A stretch of DNA of 64,000 nucleotides. Source: Lautropia dentalis. GTDB taxonomy: Bacteria > Pseudomonadota > Gammaproteobacteria > Burkholderiales > Burkholderiaceae_E. Shown here in pieces: positions 1 through 9,093 of the stretch. Numbering within the stretch: the stretch's first letter is position 1; each line of letters begins with the position of its first letter. The DNA lies in assembly GCF_003892345.1 (NCBI RefSeq), contig NZ_RRUE01000002.1, positions 691,655 to 755,654 of the forward strand, written 5' to 3'. Below the pieces are notes generated by a model. That model was given only the letters and a program-made list of their open reading frames with translations, was not told where the DNA came from and did no database searches. The position numbers and the translations under genes were made by a program.

Positions 1-245
1 TTGCGTGCCACGATCACCACGGCAATGGCGGGCAGGGCATCGTCGTTGGGTGCCACAGCGCCGTCCGTGCCCGCTGCGGCAGCCGGCGTGCTTCCCGTGA
101 CACCCGCCGGGCCGGGCGTCCTGCCGGTTTCTGCAGTACCCTGCAGCTTCTTCAGCTGCCAGCGCAGCAGCCATGGATAGCCGAGGTACGTGTACACCAT
201 CCACGCTGCGGCGATGATGTAGACCAGTATCCAGAAGGTGTTCAT
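1..245 (-). CDS. Glycosyltransferase family 2, N-terminal fragment
   Basis: Only the first 81 codons lie in the window; the gene runs off the left edge. Reading leftward from the ATG at 245, the protein starts with a membrane segment (about residues 3-28) ending in the TYLGYPWLL pattern common at the start of membrane-bound GT2 exopolysaccharide glycosyltransferases. A Pro/Ala/Gly/Thr-rich stretch follows, then the beginning of the catalytic fold (AIAVVIVARN), the usual first beta strand of the GT-A nucleotide-sugar domain. It begins 8 bases after the deacetylase stop, so it is probably the last visible gene of the exopolysaccharide operon. Sugar specificity cannot be read from this fragment. 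The low-complexity insert between membrane anchor and catalytic domain is unusual but matches similar inserts elsewhere in the window. Confidence 0.7.
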   Translation of the reverse strand, partial: MNTFWILVYIIAAAWMVYTYLGYPWLLRWQLKKLQGTAETGRTPGPAGVTGSTPAAAAGTDGAVAPNDDALPAIAVVIVAR

Positions 246-253
246 GCGCTCAG

Positions 254-1258
254 TCAGTCGTCTTTGGAGGTGTCGTCCGTCCGGGGCGTGCGCAGCAGCA
301 GCGCCCGCAGCCTTTCGTGCCCGCCATTGCCCAGCAGCTGCTTCGACAGCCGCAGCACGCGGTAGCGCAGCTGCTGTTTCAGCATTTCTGCCGGATGCTG
401 GGTGATCCAGGCCAGAAAGCGTGCCTCGGCCGTGTTGTGCAGCATGGCCAGCCGCGGCACTTCCTCGGCCTGTCCGCCAGCAGCGCCATGGTCATGTGCT
501 GCAGCGCCAGGGCCATTTGCTGCAGTGCCATGGCCATGAGCGGCAGCACCCTGGCCCGACTGGCCGGATGCCGCGTCACGGCCGGTCTGTCCGGCTGCAC
601 CACCCTGACCCACCGACGCCGGTATCGCAGATGCGGACGCAGAGCCCGGCTGTGATACCGGTGCCGATGCCGGCACGGGACGGCTGGCAGGCCGCCAGAT
701 GCCCACACGGGACGAGCACACTGTCTCGTAACCGATACTATGCGCCATCGACAGGAAATCGTCAGGCATCCGGCCGCCTGCTGGTGCGTAAATAACGACA
801 GCCTGCCCGATGGCGTCCTCGATGGCCGCTTTCGAGTCGGCCAGCTCGGCGCGCACCTCGGCTGGCGAGAGCTGGTCCAGATAGCGGTGATGCATGCCGT
901 GCGACTGGATCGACATGCCCATGGCCGCCATCTCGCGCAGGGCCGGCCAGTCCAGAAAGCCCGGCTGGCCCACCATCGACGGATTGACGAAGAATTCGGC
1001 GCTGCCGCCCACGCGGGCGATTTCTTCGGCGGCGGCCAGATTGCTCCGCTGCCCGTCATCGAAGGTCAGGCAGACGGGATGAGCATTGGCGATGACAGGC
1101 TGACGGGCCTGCCGGATGCCGGACACCCGGCCGCCGTGCTGCAGAATGAGCTGCAGCTGGTGCCGGAAAACGGCCGGTGACACGCTGTAGTGCGGGTCGG
1201 CTCCAGTTTCCGCGCCATCGACGATGGCGTGGTACATCAGTACGGTCACCGGTTTCAT
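254..1258 (-). CDS. Polysaccharide deacetylase (NodB/CE4 fold)
   Basis: 334 residues. Probably removes acetyl groups from N-acetylated sugars of the exopolysaccharide made by this operon. Visible CE4 motifs are TFDDG (65-69, catalytic base and metal Asp), SHGMHH (119-124, metal-binding His) and YAPAGGR (about 156-162). Residues about 190-262 are an Ala/Gly/Gln/His-rich low-complexity insert with repeated GAAAH-like units. This lengthens a normally compact domain before the C-terminal basic tail. No signal peptide is evident, so it may act in the cytoplasm or be exported by another route. It lies 47 bases downstream of the flippase and 8 bases before the glycosyltransferase. It lacks the DUF3473 architecture of the usual exosortase-locus deacetylase, so the exact family role is inferred. 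Confidence 0.85.
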   Translation of the reverse strand: MKPVTVLMYHAIVDGAETGADPHYSVSPAVFRHQLQLILQHGGRVSGIRQARQPVIANAHPVCLTFDDGQRSNLAAAEEIARVGGSAEFFVNPSMVGQPGFLDWPALREMAAMGMSIQSHGMHHRYLDQLSPAEVRAELADSKAAIEDAIGQAVVIYAPAGGRMPDDFLSMAHSIGYETVCSSRVGIWRPASRPVPASAPVSQPGSASASAIPASVGQGGAAGQTGRDAASGQSGQGAAAHGHGTAANGPGAAAHDHGAAGGQAEEVPRLAMLHNTAEARFLAWITQHPAEMLKQQLRYRVLRLSKQLLGNGGHERLRALLLRTPRTDDTSKDD

Positions 1259-1305
1259 GACTTGGGTTTTTCCTGCGTTGCGCTGCGATCTGCTGTGGTG
1301 TGTGG

Positions 1306-2799
1306 CTACCCCTGTTTCGTTCCCCTGCCACGCCCCAGCCCGAACCGCGCCAGTACCTGGGTGGCCATCACGCGGGCCTCGGCATCCAGTGCCAGCACGG
1401 CCACGGCGTAGATGACGGCGCCCACGGCCATGCGCACGACCAGGGTGGGCAGATCACGGTCGAAATGGATGTATCCCAGAGCCACGTACATCACGCCGGC
1501 GGCCACCGTGAAGGCCAGCACACGGCGCCATTCGGGGTGCACCGGTACCGTGGCGCGTCCCTGCCAGGCGGCCAGCGCATTCATCAGCGCATAGGCCAGC
1601 AGGGTGGCGATGGCGGCCCCTTCGATGCCCATGAAGGGAATCAGCAGCAGGTTGAGCACCACGTTCAGCCCGGCTGCCGACAGGATGGACAGCAGCACCA
1701 GCCCGGAACGCTTGCGGATCTGCAGGCCGGCCGACGTGACCGGAAAGAGCCCCTGCAGCGCCACCCCGCCGATCACCCACGGGATGATGGCCGCGCCGGC
1801 ACGGTACTTCTCGGAGGCCACCAGCGCCAGCAGCGGTTCTGACACGGCCGACACACCGGCCACCATCGGAATGGCAAACAGCAGATACAGGTGGAACACC
1901 CGCTGCAGAAATTTCTGCGTGGCGGTTTCGCCCTCGTCGGCCCACAGGCGCAGCACCATGGGCGTGACCGCACCGGTGAAGGCCGTCACCAGCACGGCGC
2001 CGATATAGTCGCACAGGTTGTACGGTGCCGAATAGACCCCCAGCCATTCCGAACCCAGCATGCGCTGGATCAGCACGCGGTCGCCCAGGCTGAGCATCAC
2101 CGACGACAGCTCCATGGCCACCAGCGGCAGGCTGTAGCGCAGCAGCACCTGCAGCAGCGGCATGGAAAAATCGCGGGGCGACCAGGGTTCGCGCCGGAAG
2201 AACCAGCCGGCCAGCACCACCAGGCACAGGGTTTCCGACACGATCTGTGCGCCGTAGAAGCCCCACAGCGTGGTGGACACATAGAGCAGCGCCAGCAGCA
2301 TCAGCGCCAGACCCATGTAGCGCTGCACCACCGAATACAGCGACAGCACGCCGCTCAGCTCGCGCGCCCGCAGCTGGTTGACCACCGAGCTGGACAGACA
2401 CTGCAGCAGCGCCAGCGGTGCCACCAGATACAGCAGGTGATGGTTTTCGGGGGAAGAGAAGAGGGAATCGGGCAGTACGGAGAGGCCACCCATCCAGAGC
2501 AGGGCCGTGGCGGTGCCGAAACCGGCCAGGCCCATGTACACCGTGGCCTCGTACTGCGGCAGCGACCAGGGCGACTGGCCGGCACGCACCTCGCTGTAGA
2601 AGCGCAGGGCCGCCTGCTGCAGCCCCAGCTTGCCCACGGCCGCCGTGGCCGTGACCAGCACGCCGATCAGGCTCATCATGCCGTAATCGGCCACCGGGAA
2701 GATGCGGGTGAGAAACGGGAACGAAACGATGCTTGCCAGCGTGACCAGCAGGCTGGCGAGCGAGTAGCGCGAAAAATGGGCGGCCAGCCGGCTCAGCAT
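1306..2799 (-). CDS. Wzx-like polysaccharide flippase
   Basis: 497 residues, almost entirely hydrophobic, with about 12-14 predicted membrane segments. The N-terminus, SLLVTLASIVSFPFLTRIF followed by DYGMMSLIG, is the typical opening of the MVF/MATE-like polysaccharide-synthesis family (Wzx/RfbX/PST). Such proteins flip undecaprenyl-linked repeat units across the inner membrane for polymerisation. It sits 28 bases after the ATPase gene and 47 bases before the deacetylase gene, inside the exopolysaccharide operon. Together with the Wzz-like, export and tyrosine-kinase genes it points to a Wzx/Wzy-type assembly route; the polymerase is not in the window and may lie to the left. The transported oligosaccharide is unknown. 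Confidence 0.85.
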   Translation of the reverse strand: MLSRLAAHFSRYSLASLLVTLASIVSFPFLTRIFPVADYGMMSLIGVLVTATAAVGKLGLQQAALRFYSEVRAGQSPWSLPQYEATVYMGLAGFGTATALLWMGGLSVLPDSLFSSPENHHLLYLVAPLALLQCLSSSVVNQLRARELSGVLSLYSVVQRYMGLALMLLALLYVSTTLWGFYGAQIVSETLCLVVLAGWFFRREPWSPRDFSMPLLQVLLRYSLPLVAMELSSVMLSLGDRVLIQRMLGSEWLGVYSAPYNLCDYIGAVLVTAFTGAVTPMVLRLWADEGETATQKFLQRVFHLYLLFAIPMVAGVSAVSEPLLALVASEKYRAGAAIIPWVIGGVALQGLFPVTSAGLQIRKRSGLVLLSILSAAGLNVVLNLLLIPFMGIEGAAIATLLAYALMNALAAWQGRATVPVHPEWRRVLAFTVAAGVMYVALGYIHFDRDLPTLVVRMAVGAVIYAVAVLALDAEARVMATQVLARFGLGRGRGTKQG

Positions 2800-2827
2800 G
2801 GCCGCCGGTCCGGAAGGAAGCGGGGGT

Positions 2828-3799
2828 TCATTCCTGCCGCAGTGCGTCCAGACGCACCAGAATCGTGTTGGTCACCTGGGAGATCTGGTTCAGCGCGGCT
2901 TCCAGCGCATCGAGGCGCCGGTCCTGCTCGCGCAGCTGGCTGCTGGCGGTGGATGCCACCACGGGGGCCTCGTCACCGGCGGTGCGCCATTCGTCTTCCA
3001 TGTCCTGTAGCGTGTTGTCCACGTCCTGCACGGAAACACGGGTCTTTTCCTCGACGTAGGCCTGCGTCAGCAGCCGCTCGCACAGGATGTTGATCTGGCG
3101 CGGATTGCCGCCGGTGGCCAGCTGGATGCGCTGCAGGGCCTCGGCATCGAACGGGGTCTCGCCCTGCCAGCCGGCCTGCTCCATCCGTTTCTGGATGTAT
3201 TGGGGCACTTCCTCGGCGGTCAGGCCATCGATGTGGTCGGTGACCAGGAAGCGCTGGCGCAGGGCATCGAGCCGCGGTGCGGCCAGCCGGGCACGCAGCA
3301 CCGGCTGCGCCACCAGGAAGATCTGCAGCAGCAGGTTGCCGTTGAGCTGCATGTCCGACAGCAGGCGCACCACTTCCAGCGCATCGTCGTCCAGGTTGTG
3401 GGCCTCGTCGATCACCAGCAGCAGCCGGCGGTTGGCCTGCACTTCACCCAGCAGGTATTTCTGCAGGTCGTGCAGCAGCTGGGCGGTGTCGGCCCGGCCA
3501 GGCAGCTCCAGGCCCAGGGCCAGGAAGATCTGCTGCAGCAGCGAGTGGCCATCGGCCTTGGGGGTGGCCAGCGTGAACACCTGGATGCCGGCGTCGGGCA
3601 GGCGACGGCTGATGTTCTGGATCAGCATCGTCTTGCCGCAGCCCGGGGCACCGGTCAGCAGCACCAGGCCCTCGCGCTGGTACAGGCCGTACTTGAGCGT
3701 ATTGACGGCGCGCTGGATGGCCTCGCTGTTGAACAGGAAGCGCAGGTGCGGATTGAGGCGAAACGGTTTGGACTTCAACCCGAAGAATGATTTGTACAT
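2828..3799 (-). CDS. ExeA/GspA-like AAA ATPase of the exopolysaccharide locus
   Basis: 323 residues. The N-terminus MYKSFFGLKSKPFRLNP is typical of the ExeA-like ATPases found beside exosortase-A (PEP-CTERM) exopolysaccharide genes. Walker A GAPGCGKT is at 50-57 and Walker B LLLVIDEAH around 127-134; an AAA sensor/lid region follows. The last 50 residues are predicted coiled coil (SQLREQDRRLDALEAAL). The precise role in the exosortase-associated cluster is not established; energising or organising the export apparatus is assumed by analogy to ExeA. Its start lies 1 base beyond the kinase stop, so the two genes are tightly coupled. No peptidoglycan-binding domain is attached. Confidence 0.8.
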   Translation of the reverse strand: MYKSFFGLKSKPFRLNPHLRFLFNSEAIQRAVNTLKYGLYQREGLVLLTGAPGCGKTMLIQNISRRLPDAGIQVFTLATPKADGHSLLQQIFLALGLELPGRADTAQLLHDLQKYLLGEVQANRRLLLVIDEAHNLDDDALEVVRLLSDMQLNGNLLLQIFLVAQPVLRARLAAPRLDALRQRFLVTDHIDGLTAEEVPQYIQKRMEQAGWQGETPFDAEALQRIQLATGGNPRQINILCERLLTQAYVEEKTRVSVQDVDNTLQDMEDEWRTAGDEAPVVASTASSQLREQDRRLDALEAALNQISQVTNTILVRLDALRQE

Positions 3800-3800
3800 C

Positions 3801-5033
3801 TCAGTATCCGTAGTAGGCAGGTGCCTTGGGCTGAACGGGGGCCTTGTTGAACAGCAGACCGACAGCCGGACAGTTTTCCAGCTGCAGGAGGGATTCGTTG
3901 ACGGCGGTGCGCGGGGTCTCGCCGGCGGCCACCACCAGCATCACCTGGCCCACCAGGGCCGACAGCGAGCGGGTCTCGGTGACGGGTAGCAGCGGCGGGC
4001 TGTCGAAGACGATCACGTGGTGCGGCAGCAGCGTCCTGAGTTCTTCCACCAGCCGGGCCATGTTGCCGGAGGCCAGCAGATCCACCGGACGGTGCTTCAG
4101 GTGGCCGGCCGGCAGCAGCGTCAGCCCGGGCAGCGAGGTGGGGCGCAGCAGCTCGGTGACCGGGATGGACGGATCGTCCAGATAGTCGGCCAGACCGATC
4201 TCGTCCGGAATGTCCAGCTCCAGCGTGTTCGACACGCTGGGACGCGCGATGTCGGCATCGACCAGCAGCACCGGGTGCTCGCCGCCGATGGCAATGCTGA
4301 TGGCCAGGTTGATCGACGAGAAGGTCTTGCCCTCGCCGGGCAGCGAACTGGTCACCATGATCAGCCGGCCGTTGTCCACCACCGGCCGCAGGCGGCCGAA
4401 GGCGTTGTCCAGCAACCGGCGCTTGACCAGGCGGAACTCCTGGTGAATCTTGGCGGTCTTGTCGTCGGGGGTCAGGAAGCCTTTTTCCTTCAGCCGGTCG
4501 AAGTCCAGCGTCAGCTCGTGGTGGCCAACGCCGGGACGGTAGGGGGCCAGCGGCAGGGCTTCCATGGGCGAGCCGGACGGCCGGGGCTGCGCCGAACCTG
4601 GCGTGCCTGAACCCCCGGCCATGCCCGCGCCACCGGCCATGCCCTGGCCGCCCCGGGTGCCCGTGCTGCCCGCCATGCCTCCCGGCGGGGGGCTGGCCGT
4701 GGTGTATTCGGTCAGCACCGGCACTTCGGTGGCCTGTTCATGGGCAGTGCCATGGGATTGCGCCGTCTGGCCGTGGCTGCTGCTCCAGGACTGACCCGAC
4801 TGCTGGCGCTGCTGCTCACGCTGTTCGCGCAGAAGCTGGGCCCGGGCGATGTCGGCACGGATGCGCGCGGCCATGGCCTCGTCGGCCTCGGGTGATGTGC
4901 CGATCATCGTGGTGGTTGGCCCGGACACGGTATGGGGGCCGCCCGGCAGGATCGTGGTGGTCACCGGCAGCGGACGTGACGGGTTCTGGTCCACCATCTT
5001 CTGCATGGCGCGGTGAATGAGGCGCTTGTTCAT
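3801..5033 (-). CDS. Tyrosine-protein autokinase (CpsD/Wzc-C / exosortase-associated type)
   Basis: 410 residues. A bacterial tyrosine kinase controlling exopolysaccharide polymerisation and export, working with the separate chain-length protein encoded just upstream. Motifs: Walker A SSLPGEGKT (229-237), Walker A' LLVDADIARP (257-266), Walker B VIVFDSPPL (340-348), and a tyrosine cluster at the very C-terminus (YYGY, 407-410), the expected autophosphorylation tail. Residues 75-160 are low-complexity: first Gln/Ser/His-rich, then Gly/Met/Thr-rich (GGQGMAGGAGMAGG). This makes the N-terminal region much longer than in stand-alone CpsD-like kinases. The gene overlaps the chain-length gene by 4 bases (ATGA) and almost abuts the ATPase gene, consistent with translational coupling. 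Confidence 0.88.
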   Translation of the reverse strand: MNKRLIHRAMQKMVDQNPSRPLPVTTTILPGGPHTVSGPTTTMIGTSPEADEAMAARIRADIARAQLLREQREQQRQQSGQSWSSSHGQTAQSHGTAHEQATEVPVLTEYTTASPPPGGMAGSTGTRGGQGMAGGAGMAGGSGTPGSAQPRPSGSPMEALPLAPYRPGVGHHELTLDFDRLKEKGFLTPDDKTAKIHQEFRLVKRRLLDNAFGRLRPVVDNGRLIMVTSSLPGEGKTFSSINLAISIAIGGEHPVLLVDADIARPSVSNTLELDIPDEIGLADYLDDPSIPVTELLRPTSLPGLTLLPAGHLKHRPVDLLASGNMARLVEELRTLLPHHVIVFDSPPLLPVTETRSLSALVGQVMLVVAAGETPRTAVNESLLQLENCPAVGLLFNKAPVQPKAPAYYGY

Positions 5034-6622
5034 GAGTTCACCTGCTGGCTCTGGGTGGCGGAAGTCACGGGAGGCTGCTCGGACAGCTGGCCACCGTCGA
5101 TCACGTAGAACAGGATCAGCAGCACGATGACCGTGGTGTAGAGGGCGCAGACCGAGATGAAGCGCATCGACTTGCGACGGTCTGCCCGCAGGGTGGCGTC
5201 ATCGCGGTAGCGGGTGATGGCGCCGAACAGCGGCACGTTGGTGGCCGCCTTCAGGGCGTTGGGCTCGTAGTAGGCCGGGTTGGCCAGCTCGCGCACCAGC
5301 GCCACGGCCAGACCGAGGATGATCGACACCACGAGGGTGCCCACCAGCAGCAGCGGCCGGTTCGGCGACACGGGTTTCGGGCTCACCCGCGGGGGATCGA
5401 CCACGCGGAACTCGCGCGAGCCGGTGTTCTCCTCGATGCTGCCGGCCAGGCGGGCGGCATCGCGGCGCTGCAGCAGCTTCTCGTAGTTCTGCTTGTTGGA
5501 GTCGTAGTCGCGGTTGAGCTGGATGTATTCGGCCTCGACCTTCGGAATGGCCAGCGCGATTTCGCGGGCACGCTTGGACTGGGCCTCGGCCTCGGAGACG
5601 CGGGCAGCCAGCGAGGCCACCTTGGCATCGGCCTCGGCCATGGCGATGGACATCTCCTGGTACAGGCGGTTGGGCACCTTGCCCCGGCCCGGACGCGGGT
5701 CGGCCGGACGGTTGGATTCGCGCACCAGCTCGCGTTCCAGGTCACGGATGGTGCTGCGGGTGTTGATCACGTCCGGGTGGGCGTCGGTGTAGCGTACCAG
5801 CAGGTCATCGAGCTTCTTGCGGGCGGCTTCCAGCCGGCGCTCGGTTTCGCTGCCACCGCCGTCCGTCTGGCTGCCGCCGGCCGGCACGTATTCGGGAATG
5901 GCTTCCAGCCGTGCACGGATGGCGCTGCGGGAGTTGACGGCCTGCCGGTACTCCAGGCGGGCCGTCTGCAGCTCGCGCTGGATGTCGGCCGAGCGGGCCA
6001 CGTAGTCCTGCGCCAGGTTGGGCATCACCTCGATGTGCTGGATCTTGAATTCCTTCAGCGCCGTCTCGGTCTTGAGGAGGGTCTCCTTGGCCTTGGTGAT
6101 CTCCTGGTCGATGAAGTCCACCGCGTGCTGCGTGTCACTGGTCTTGCCGGTGCGGGCAGCCTTCACGAAGGTCTCCAGCAGCAGGTTCACCACCTTCAGG
6201 GCCGTCTGCTGGTCGGGGTTGCGGTACTCGAGGCTGTAGAAGTTGGTGCCACCGGCCGGCTTGAACTTGATGTTCTTCTCCAGCGTCTGCAGCAGGGCTT
6301 CGCGATCCTTCTGGGTCTTGACCTCACGGTCGAGGCCGGTGGCCTGCACGATGGCCTCCAGGTTCGGGCGGCTGACCAGTGTGCGCGCCATCATCTGGAT
6401 CTGGCCCTGCACGTCGGGCTGAACCGTCATGCCCTGCATCAGCGGCTGCAGGATCGACTTGGTGTCGACGTAGGCACGCGCCGTCGCCTCGTAGTTGCCG
6501 GGCAGCACCACCGTGAGGATGATGCCCAGCACGCCACAGATCAGCGTGGCGACCAGCCCGGAGACACGGTACTTCCACAGCCCGGACAGGTAGGTTTTGT
6601 AGGACTTCAGAAAGTCAAGCAT
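5030..6622 (-). CDS. Wzz-like polysaccharide chain-length determinant (GNVR family)
   Basis: 530 residues. Inner-membrane co-polymerase that sets exopolysaccharide chain length and partners the downstream tyrosine kinase. Membrane segments are near residues 18-41, about 430-455 (LLLVGTLVVSIILGLAVALV) and about 492-512. The large periplasmic part between them is mainly coiled coil, broken by a Gly/Ser-rich link (GGSQTDGGGSE, about 250-260). A proline-rich stretch precedes the second membrane segment (RVSPKPVSPNRP), as in the Wzz family. The start ATG at 6622 gives MLDFLKSYKTYLSGLW, a conventional cytoplasmic N-terminus. The order export protein, chain-length protein, kinase, ATPase matches the conserved exosortase-A-associated exopolysaccharide block; exosortase itself is not in view. 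Confidence 0.87.
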   Translation of the reverse strand: MLDFLKSYKTYLSGLWKYRVSGLVATLICGVLGIILTVVLPGNYEATARAYVDTKSILQPLMQGMTVQPDVQGQIQMMARTLVSRPNLEAIVQATGLDREVKTQKDREALLQTLEKNIKFKPAGGTNFYSLEYRNPDQQTALKVVNLLLETFVKAARTGKTSDTQHAVDFIDQEITKAKETLLKTETALKEFKIQHIEVMPNLAQDYVARSADIQRELQTARLEYRQAVNSRSAIRARLEAIPEYVPAGGSQTDGGGSETERRLEAARKKLDDLLVRYTDAHPDVINTRSTIRDLERELVRESNRPADPRPGRGKVPNRLYQEMSIAMAEADAKVASLAARVSEAEAQSKRAREIALAIPKVEAEYIQLNRDYDSNKQNYEKLLQRRDAARLAGSIEENTGSREFRVVDPPRVSPKPVSPNRPLLLVGTLVVSIILGLAVALVRELANPAYYEPNALKAATNVPLFGAITRYRDDATLRADRRKSMRFISVCALYTTVIVLLILFYVIDGGQLSEQPPVTSATQSQQVNS

Positions 6623-6715
6623 ACAGCTGCGCAGAAGGTGGGTTTGGGCACCGCCAGTATGGACGGTGCCGGTGTGCTGGCGCCAGCCTGGGCGGCGCCA
6701 GCGGCCAGTGGGCGG

Positions 6716-7330
6716 TTACAGCAGGCTTTCCGGGATCATGATCGAGTCACCCGGGGCGATCTCGACGTTGGCGCTCGGGTCGCCCCGCTTGAGCAGGTCT
6801 TCCAGGCGTACCCGGTACTGCTTGTTGTTCTCCACGGCACGGATCAGGATGGCCTGGTTGCCGGCTGCCTTGCGGGTCAGGCCGTTGGCCTTGGTCATCA
6901 CGTCCAGCAGGGTGATGCCGTTCTGGTAGGGCACGGCGCCCGGGCTCTGGGCCTGGCCGATCACGCGGACCACCGACAGCGGGTCGCCGACGATCTTGGT
7001 CACCACCACCGACACGCTCGGGTCACGGATGTAGGTGGCCAGTTTCTCCTCGATTTCCTTGCCGAGGACCTGCGGGGTCTTGCCCACGGCCACGATGTCC
7101 TTGATCAGCGGCGCGGTGATCTTGCCGTCGGGGCGCACGGGCACCTTCACCGACAGGTCGGGGTTGCGCCAGACCTTGATGTCCAGCTCGTCACCCGGGC
7201 CGATCTGGTAGATGTAGTTGTGCTTGGGCGCCTTGTCGGGGGCAGGCGGCAGACCGCCAGTACGGATGGCGGCACAGCCGGCCAGAAAACTGGCCAGCGC
7301 CAGGACAAACAGGAAGCGGATCGTGGACAT
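6716..7330 (-). CDS. Outer-membrane polysaccharide export lipoprotein (Wza/EpsD-like)
   Basis: 204 residues from the ATG at 7330. That start was preferred because it gives a clean lipoprotein signal peptide (MSTIRFLFVLALASFLAGC) with lipobox LAGC and acylated Cys19; an upstream in-frame start at 7396 would bury this signal. The poly-export domain (YQIGPGDELDIKVWRNPDL) and one SLBB-like domain (VRVIGQAQSPGAVPYQNG) follow, ending in DSIMIPESLL. It lacks the C-terminal alpha-helical pore segment of Wza, as do other short exosortase-associated export proteins. As first gene of the minus-strand operon it probably sits just downstream of the promoter in the AT-richer gap to its right. Confidence 0.87.
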   Translation of the reverse strand: MSTIRFLFVLALASFLAGCAAIRTGGLPPAPDKAPKHNYIYQIGPGDELDIKVWRNPDLSVKVPVRPDGKITAPLIKDIVAVGKTPQVLGKEIEEKLATYIRDPSVSVVVTKIVGDPLSVVRVIGQAQSPGAVPYQNGITLLDVMTKANGLTRKAAGNQAILIRAVENNKQYRVRLEDLLKRGDPSANVEIAPGDSIMIPESLL

Positions 7331-7439
7331 GGCAAAAAGGGTCGTTTGTGTTGCAGATCGGTCCAGAAGCACTGCCGTACAGCCCCGGGCAGTCACCGGA
7401 CCGGCGTGTCTGTCGAAAACAGCCGCCGGGCCGATACTC

Positions 7440-7680
7440 TAGCCTGCAGACGGGGCGTGATTCCAACAGAATGATCAGGCCAATGTGACCTATGACCGTA
7501 ACTTTTGATTTAAGCATGTATCTCTATGTTAATAAGTAATGAATCCCATCGCCTTGTAAACCGCATGCTTTCGGCTTTTTCGTCAAGCGGCTGAATCCGT
7601 GGCCGTTGTTCTCTGCTTACAGGTACTGTTTACAGGTGTCGCAGTTTTGCGTCAGTGTCGAAATTGATTACGGATGAAGT
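7440..7680. promoter_or_regulatory. AT-rich divergent promoter region, exopolysaccharide operon / coaA side
   Basis: This stretch is noticeably richer in A+T than its surroundings, especially 7485-7570, as expected of a promoter zone upstream of the exopolysaccharide operon. On the minus strand a TTTACA element followed about 19 bases later by TTATTA is a possible -35/-10 pair. Neither box is strong and no regulator site was recognised. No gene is seen in the stretch. Confidence 0.35.
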
Positions 7681-7721
7681 GTGGTGAAACGGGGGGGCGT
7701 CAGCCGCTGGTTCGTGCGGAT

Positions 7722-7860
7722 GGCGTCAGGCGGCACGACGGGTGGGATTGCCCATGCGTTCTGGCGTCGTCAGGCGGCACTGCGGGCAGGATCGCCCATT
7801 CGTTCGGCACCGTGGGGGCGGGATTGCTCCTTCGGTCAGCGTCGTGGGCAGGGCAGTCCC
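7722..7860 (+). repeat. Degenerate tandem repeat (about 40-43 bp unit) upstream of coaA
   Basis: Two clear copies (7722-7761 and 7763-7805) share the pattern GGCGTC..CAGGCGGCAC...GGGATTGCCCATGCGTTC with small indels. Two shorter, more diverged copies follow (about 7806-7836 and 7838-7860). The core CGGCACCG..GGGGCGGGATTGC recurs, inverted, inside the low-complexity insert of the HAD phosphatase gene near 52100-52135, so the unit may be dispersed. No function is evident. Confidence 0.5.
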
Positions 7861-7940
7861 GCCATGTCCATCGCGGCTCTGCCCGGATGGCCCGGGGCCG
7901 GTATCATCGCGCCATGCCAGAGGGCGGTGAGGAGCTTTGC

Positions 7941-8969
7941 GTGAGTCAGGAAGAGAAGGTAGGCACTGTGCCGAACGGAGACGGTAGCGGGAAACAGGAC
8001 CACCCGGTGCGTCGTGCCGCGGTGGATGACTTTGCAACCTACGAGCGCTTCAGCCGGGCCGACTGGGCCGGGCTGCGCTCCAGCACGCCGCTCACATTGT
8101 CCGAGCCCGAGCTGATCGCCCTGCGCGGCGTCAACGACGAGGTGTCGCTGCAGGAGGTGGTGGATATCTACCTGCCCTTGTCGCGACTGCTCAACCTGCA
8201 CTTCCGGTCGGCCCAGGCGCTGTCGGGGGTGCGCGACGATTTTCTCGGCCGGCTGGTGGGGGTGCGCCCCTACGTCATCGGCATTGCCGGCAGCGTGGCG
8301 GTGGGCAAGAGCACCTTTGCCCGGGTGCTGCAGGCGCTGATGGCCCGCTGGCCCGACCATCCCCGGGTGGCCCTGGTCACCACCGACGGCTTTCTGCATC
8401 CCAACAGCGTGCTGCAGGCGCGCGGGCTGATGAAGCGCAAGGGCTTTCCGCAGAGCTACGACCGCCGGCGGATGATCGCCTTCCTGGCCGCCCTGAAGGC
8501 GGGCAAGGCGGTGGTGGAGGCACCGGTGTACTCGCACCAGGCCTACGACATCCTGCCCAACGTCGTGCAGCGGGTGGAGCAGCCCGATGTGCTGATCTTC
8601 GAGGGGCTCAACGTGCTGCAGACCTGGGGAGCCGAGCGGGGAGCTGGCGCGCCACGGGCCAGCGTCACCGTGTCGGACTTCTTCGATTTCTCCATCTACG
8701 TCGATGCCGAAGAATCCGACATCGAACGGTGGTACCAGCGGCGCTTCCTGTCGCTGCAGCAGACCGTGTTCCGCCGGCCGGATTCCTACTTCCATCACTA
8801 CCGGGACCTGACCGAGGCAGAGGCCCTGCAGATGGCCAGCGACATCTGGCGGGAGATCAACCTGCGCAACCTGCGCGAGAACATCGCCCCCACCCGCGAG
8901 CGGGCCAACCTGGTGGTGCGCAAGCAGGCCGACCACCGGGTGGGGGAGATTCTGCTGCGCATGATCTGA
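7941..8969 (+). CDS. coaA: Type I pantothenate kinase
   Basis: Catalyses ATP-dependent phosphorylation of pantothenate, the first and regulated step of coenzyme A synthesis, in the cytoplasm. The bacterial type I signature is present: P-loop [12 protein letters not shown], then [24 protein letters not shown], and [13 protein letters not shown]. The GTG at 7941 is preferred because GAGGAG lies 6 bases upstream and the resulting 342-residue protein is close to the 316 residues usual for the family. An in-frame ATG at 7914 and still longer starts have no comparable ribosome site. The N-terminal 25 residues ([16 protein letters not shown]) are a non-conserved extension. It is followed by the convergent aceK gene. 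Many betaproteobacteria use type III CoaX instead, so type I here is of mild interest. Confidence 0.92.
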   Translation: MSQEEKVGTVPNGDGSGKQDHPVRRAAVDDFATYERFSRADWAGLRSSTPLTLSEPELIALRGVNDEVSLQEVVDIYLPLSRLLNLHFRSAQALSGVRDDFLGRLVGVRPYVIGIAGSVAVGKSTFARVLQALMARWPDHPRVALVTTDGFLHPNSVLQARGLMKRKGFPQSYDRRRMIAFLAALKAGKAVVEAPVYSHQAYDILPNVVQRVEQPDVLIFEGLNVLQTWGAERGAGAPRASVTVSDFFDFSIYVDAEESDIERWYQRRFLSLQQTVFRRPDSYFHHYRDLTEAEALQMASDIWREINLRNLRENIAPTRERANLVVRKQADHRVGEILLRMI

Positions 8970-9093
8970 TACACGTCGCCATGACGAGCACCATGACGCG
9001 GCGTGCTGCCGGTTGCCCTGCCAGGCAGGACGGGGCCAGCCCTGACCGTGCACGGCGCCCCGTCAGCACAGGGCTGGGGCCAGTGCGGGACTT

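Noticed and set aside
46-130. Low-complexity Ala/Gly/Pro stretch at the left edge as a separate small gene
   Set aside because: It reads in frame with the glycosyltransferase N-terminus and leads into its catalytic strand, so it is a linker.
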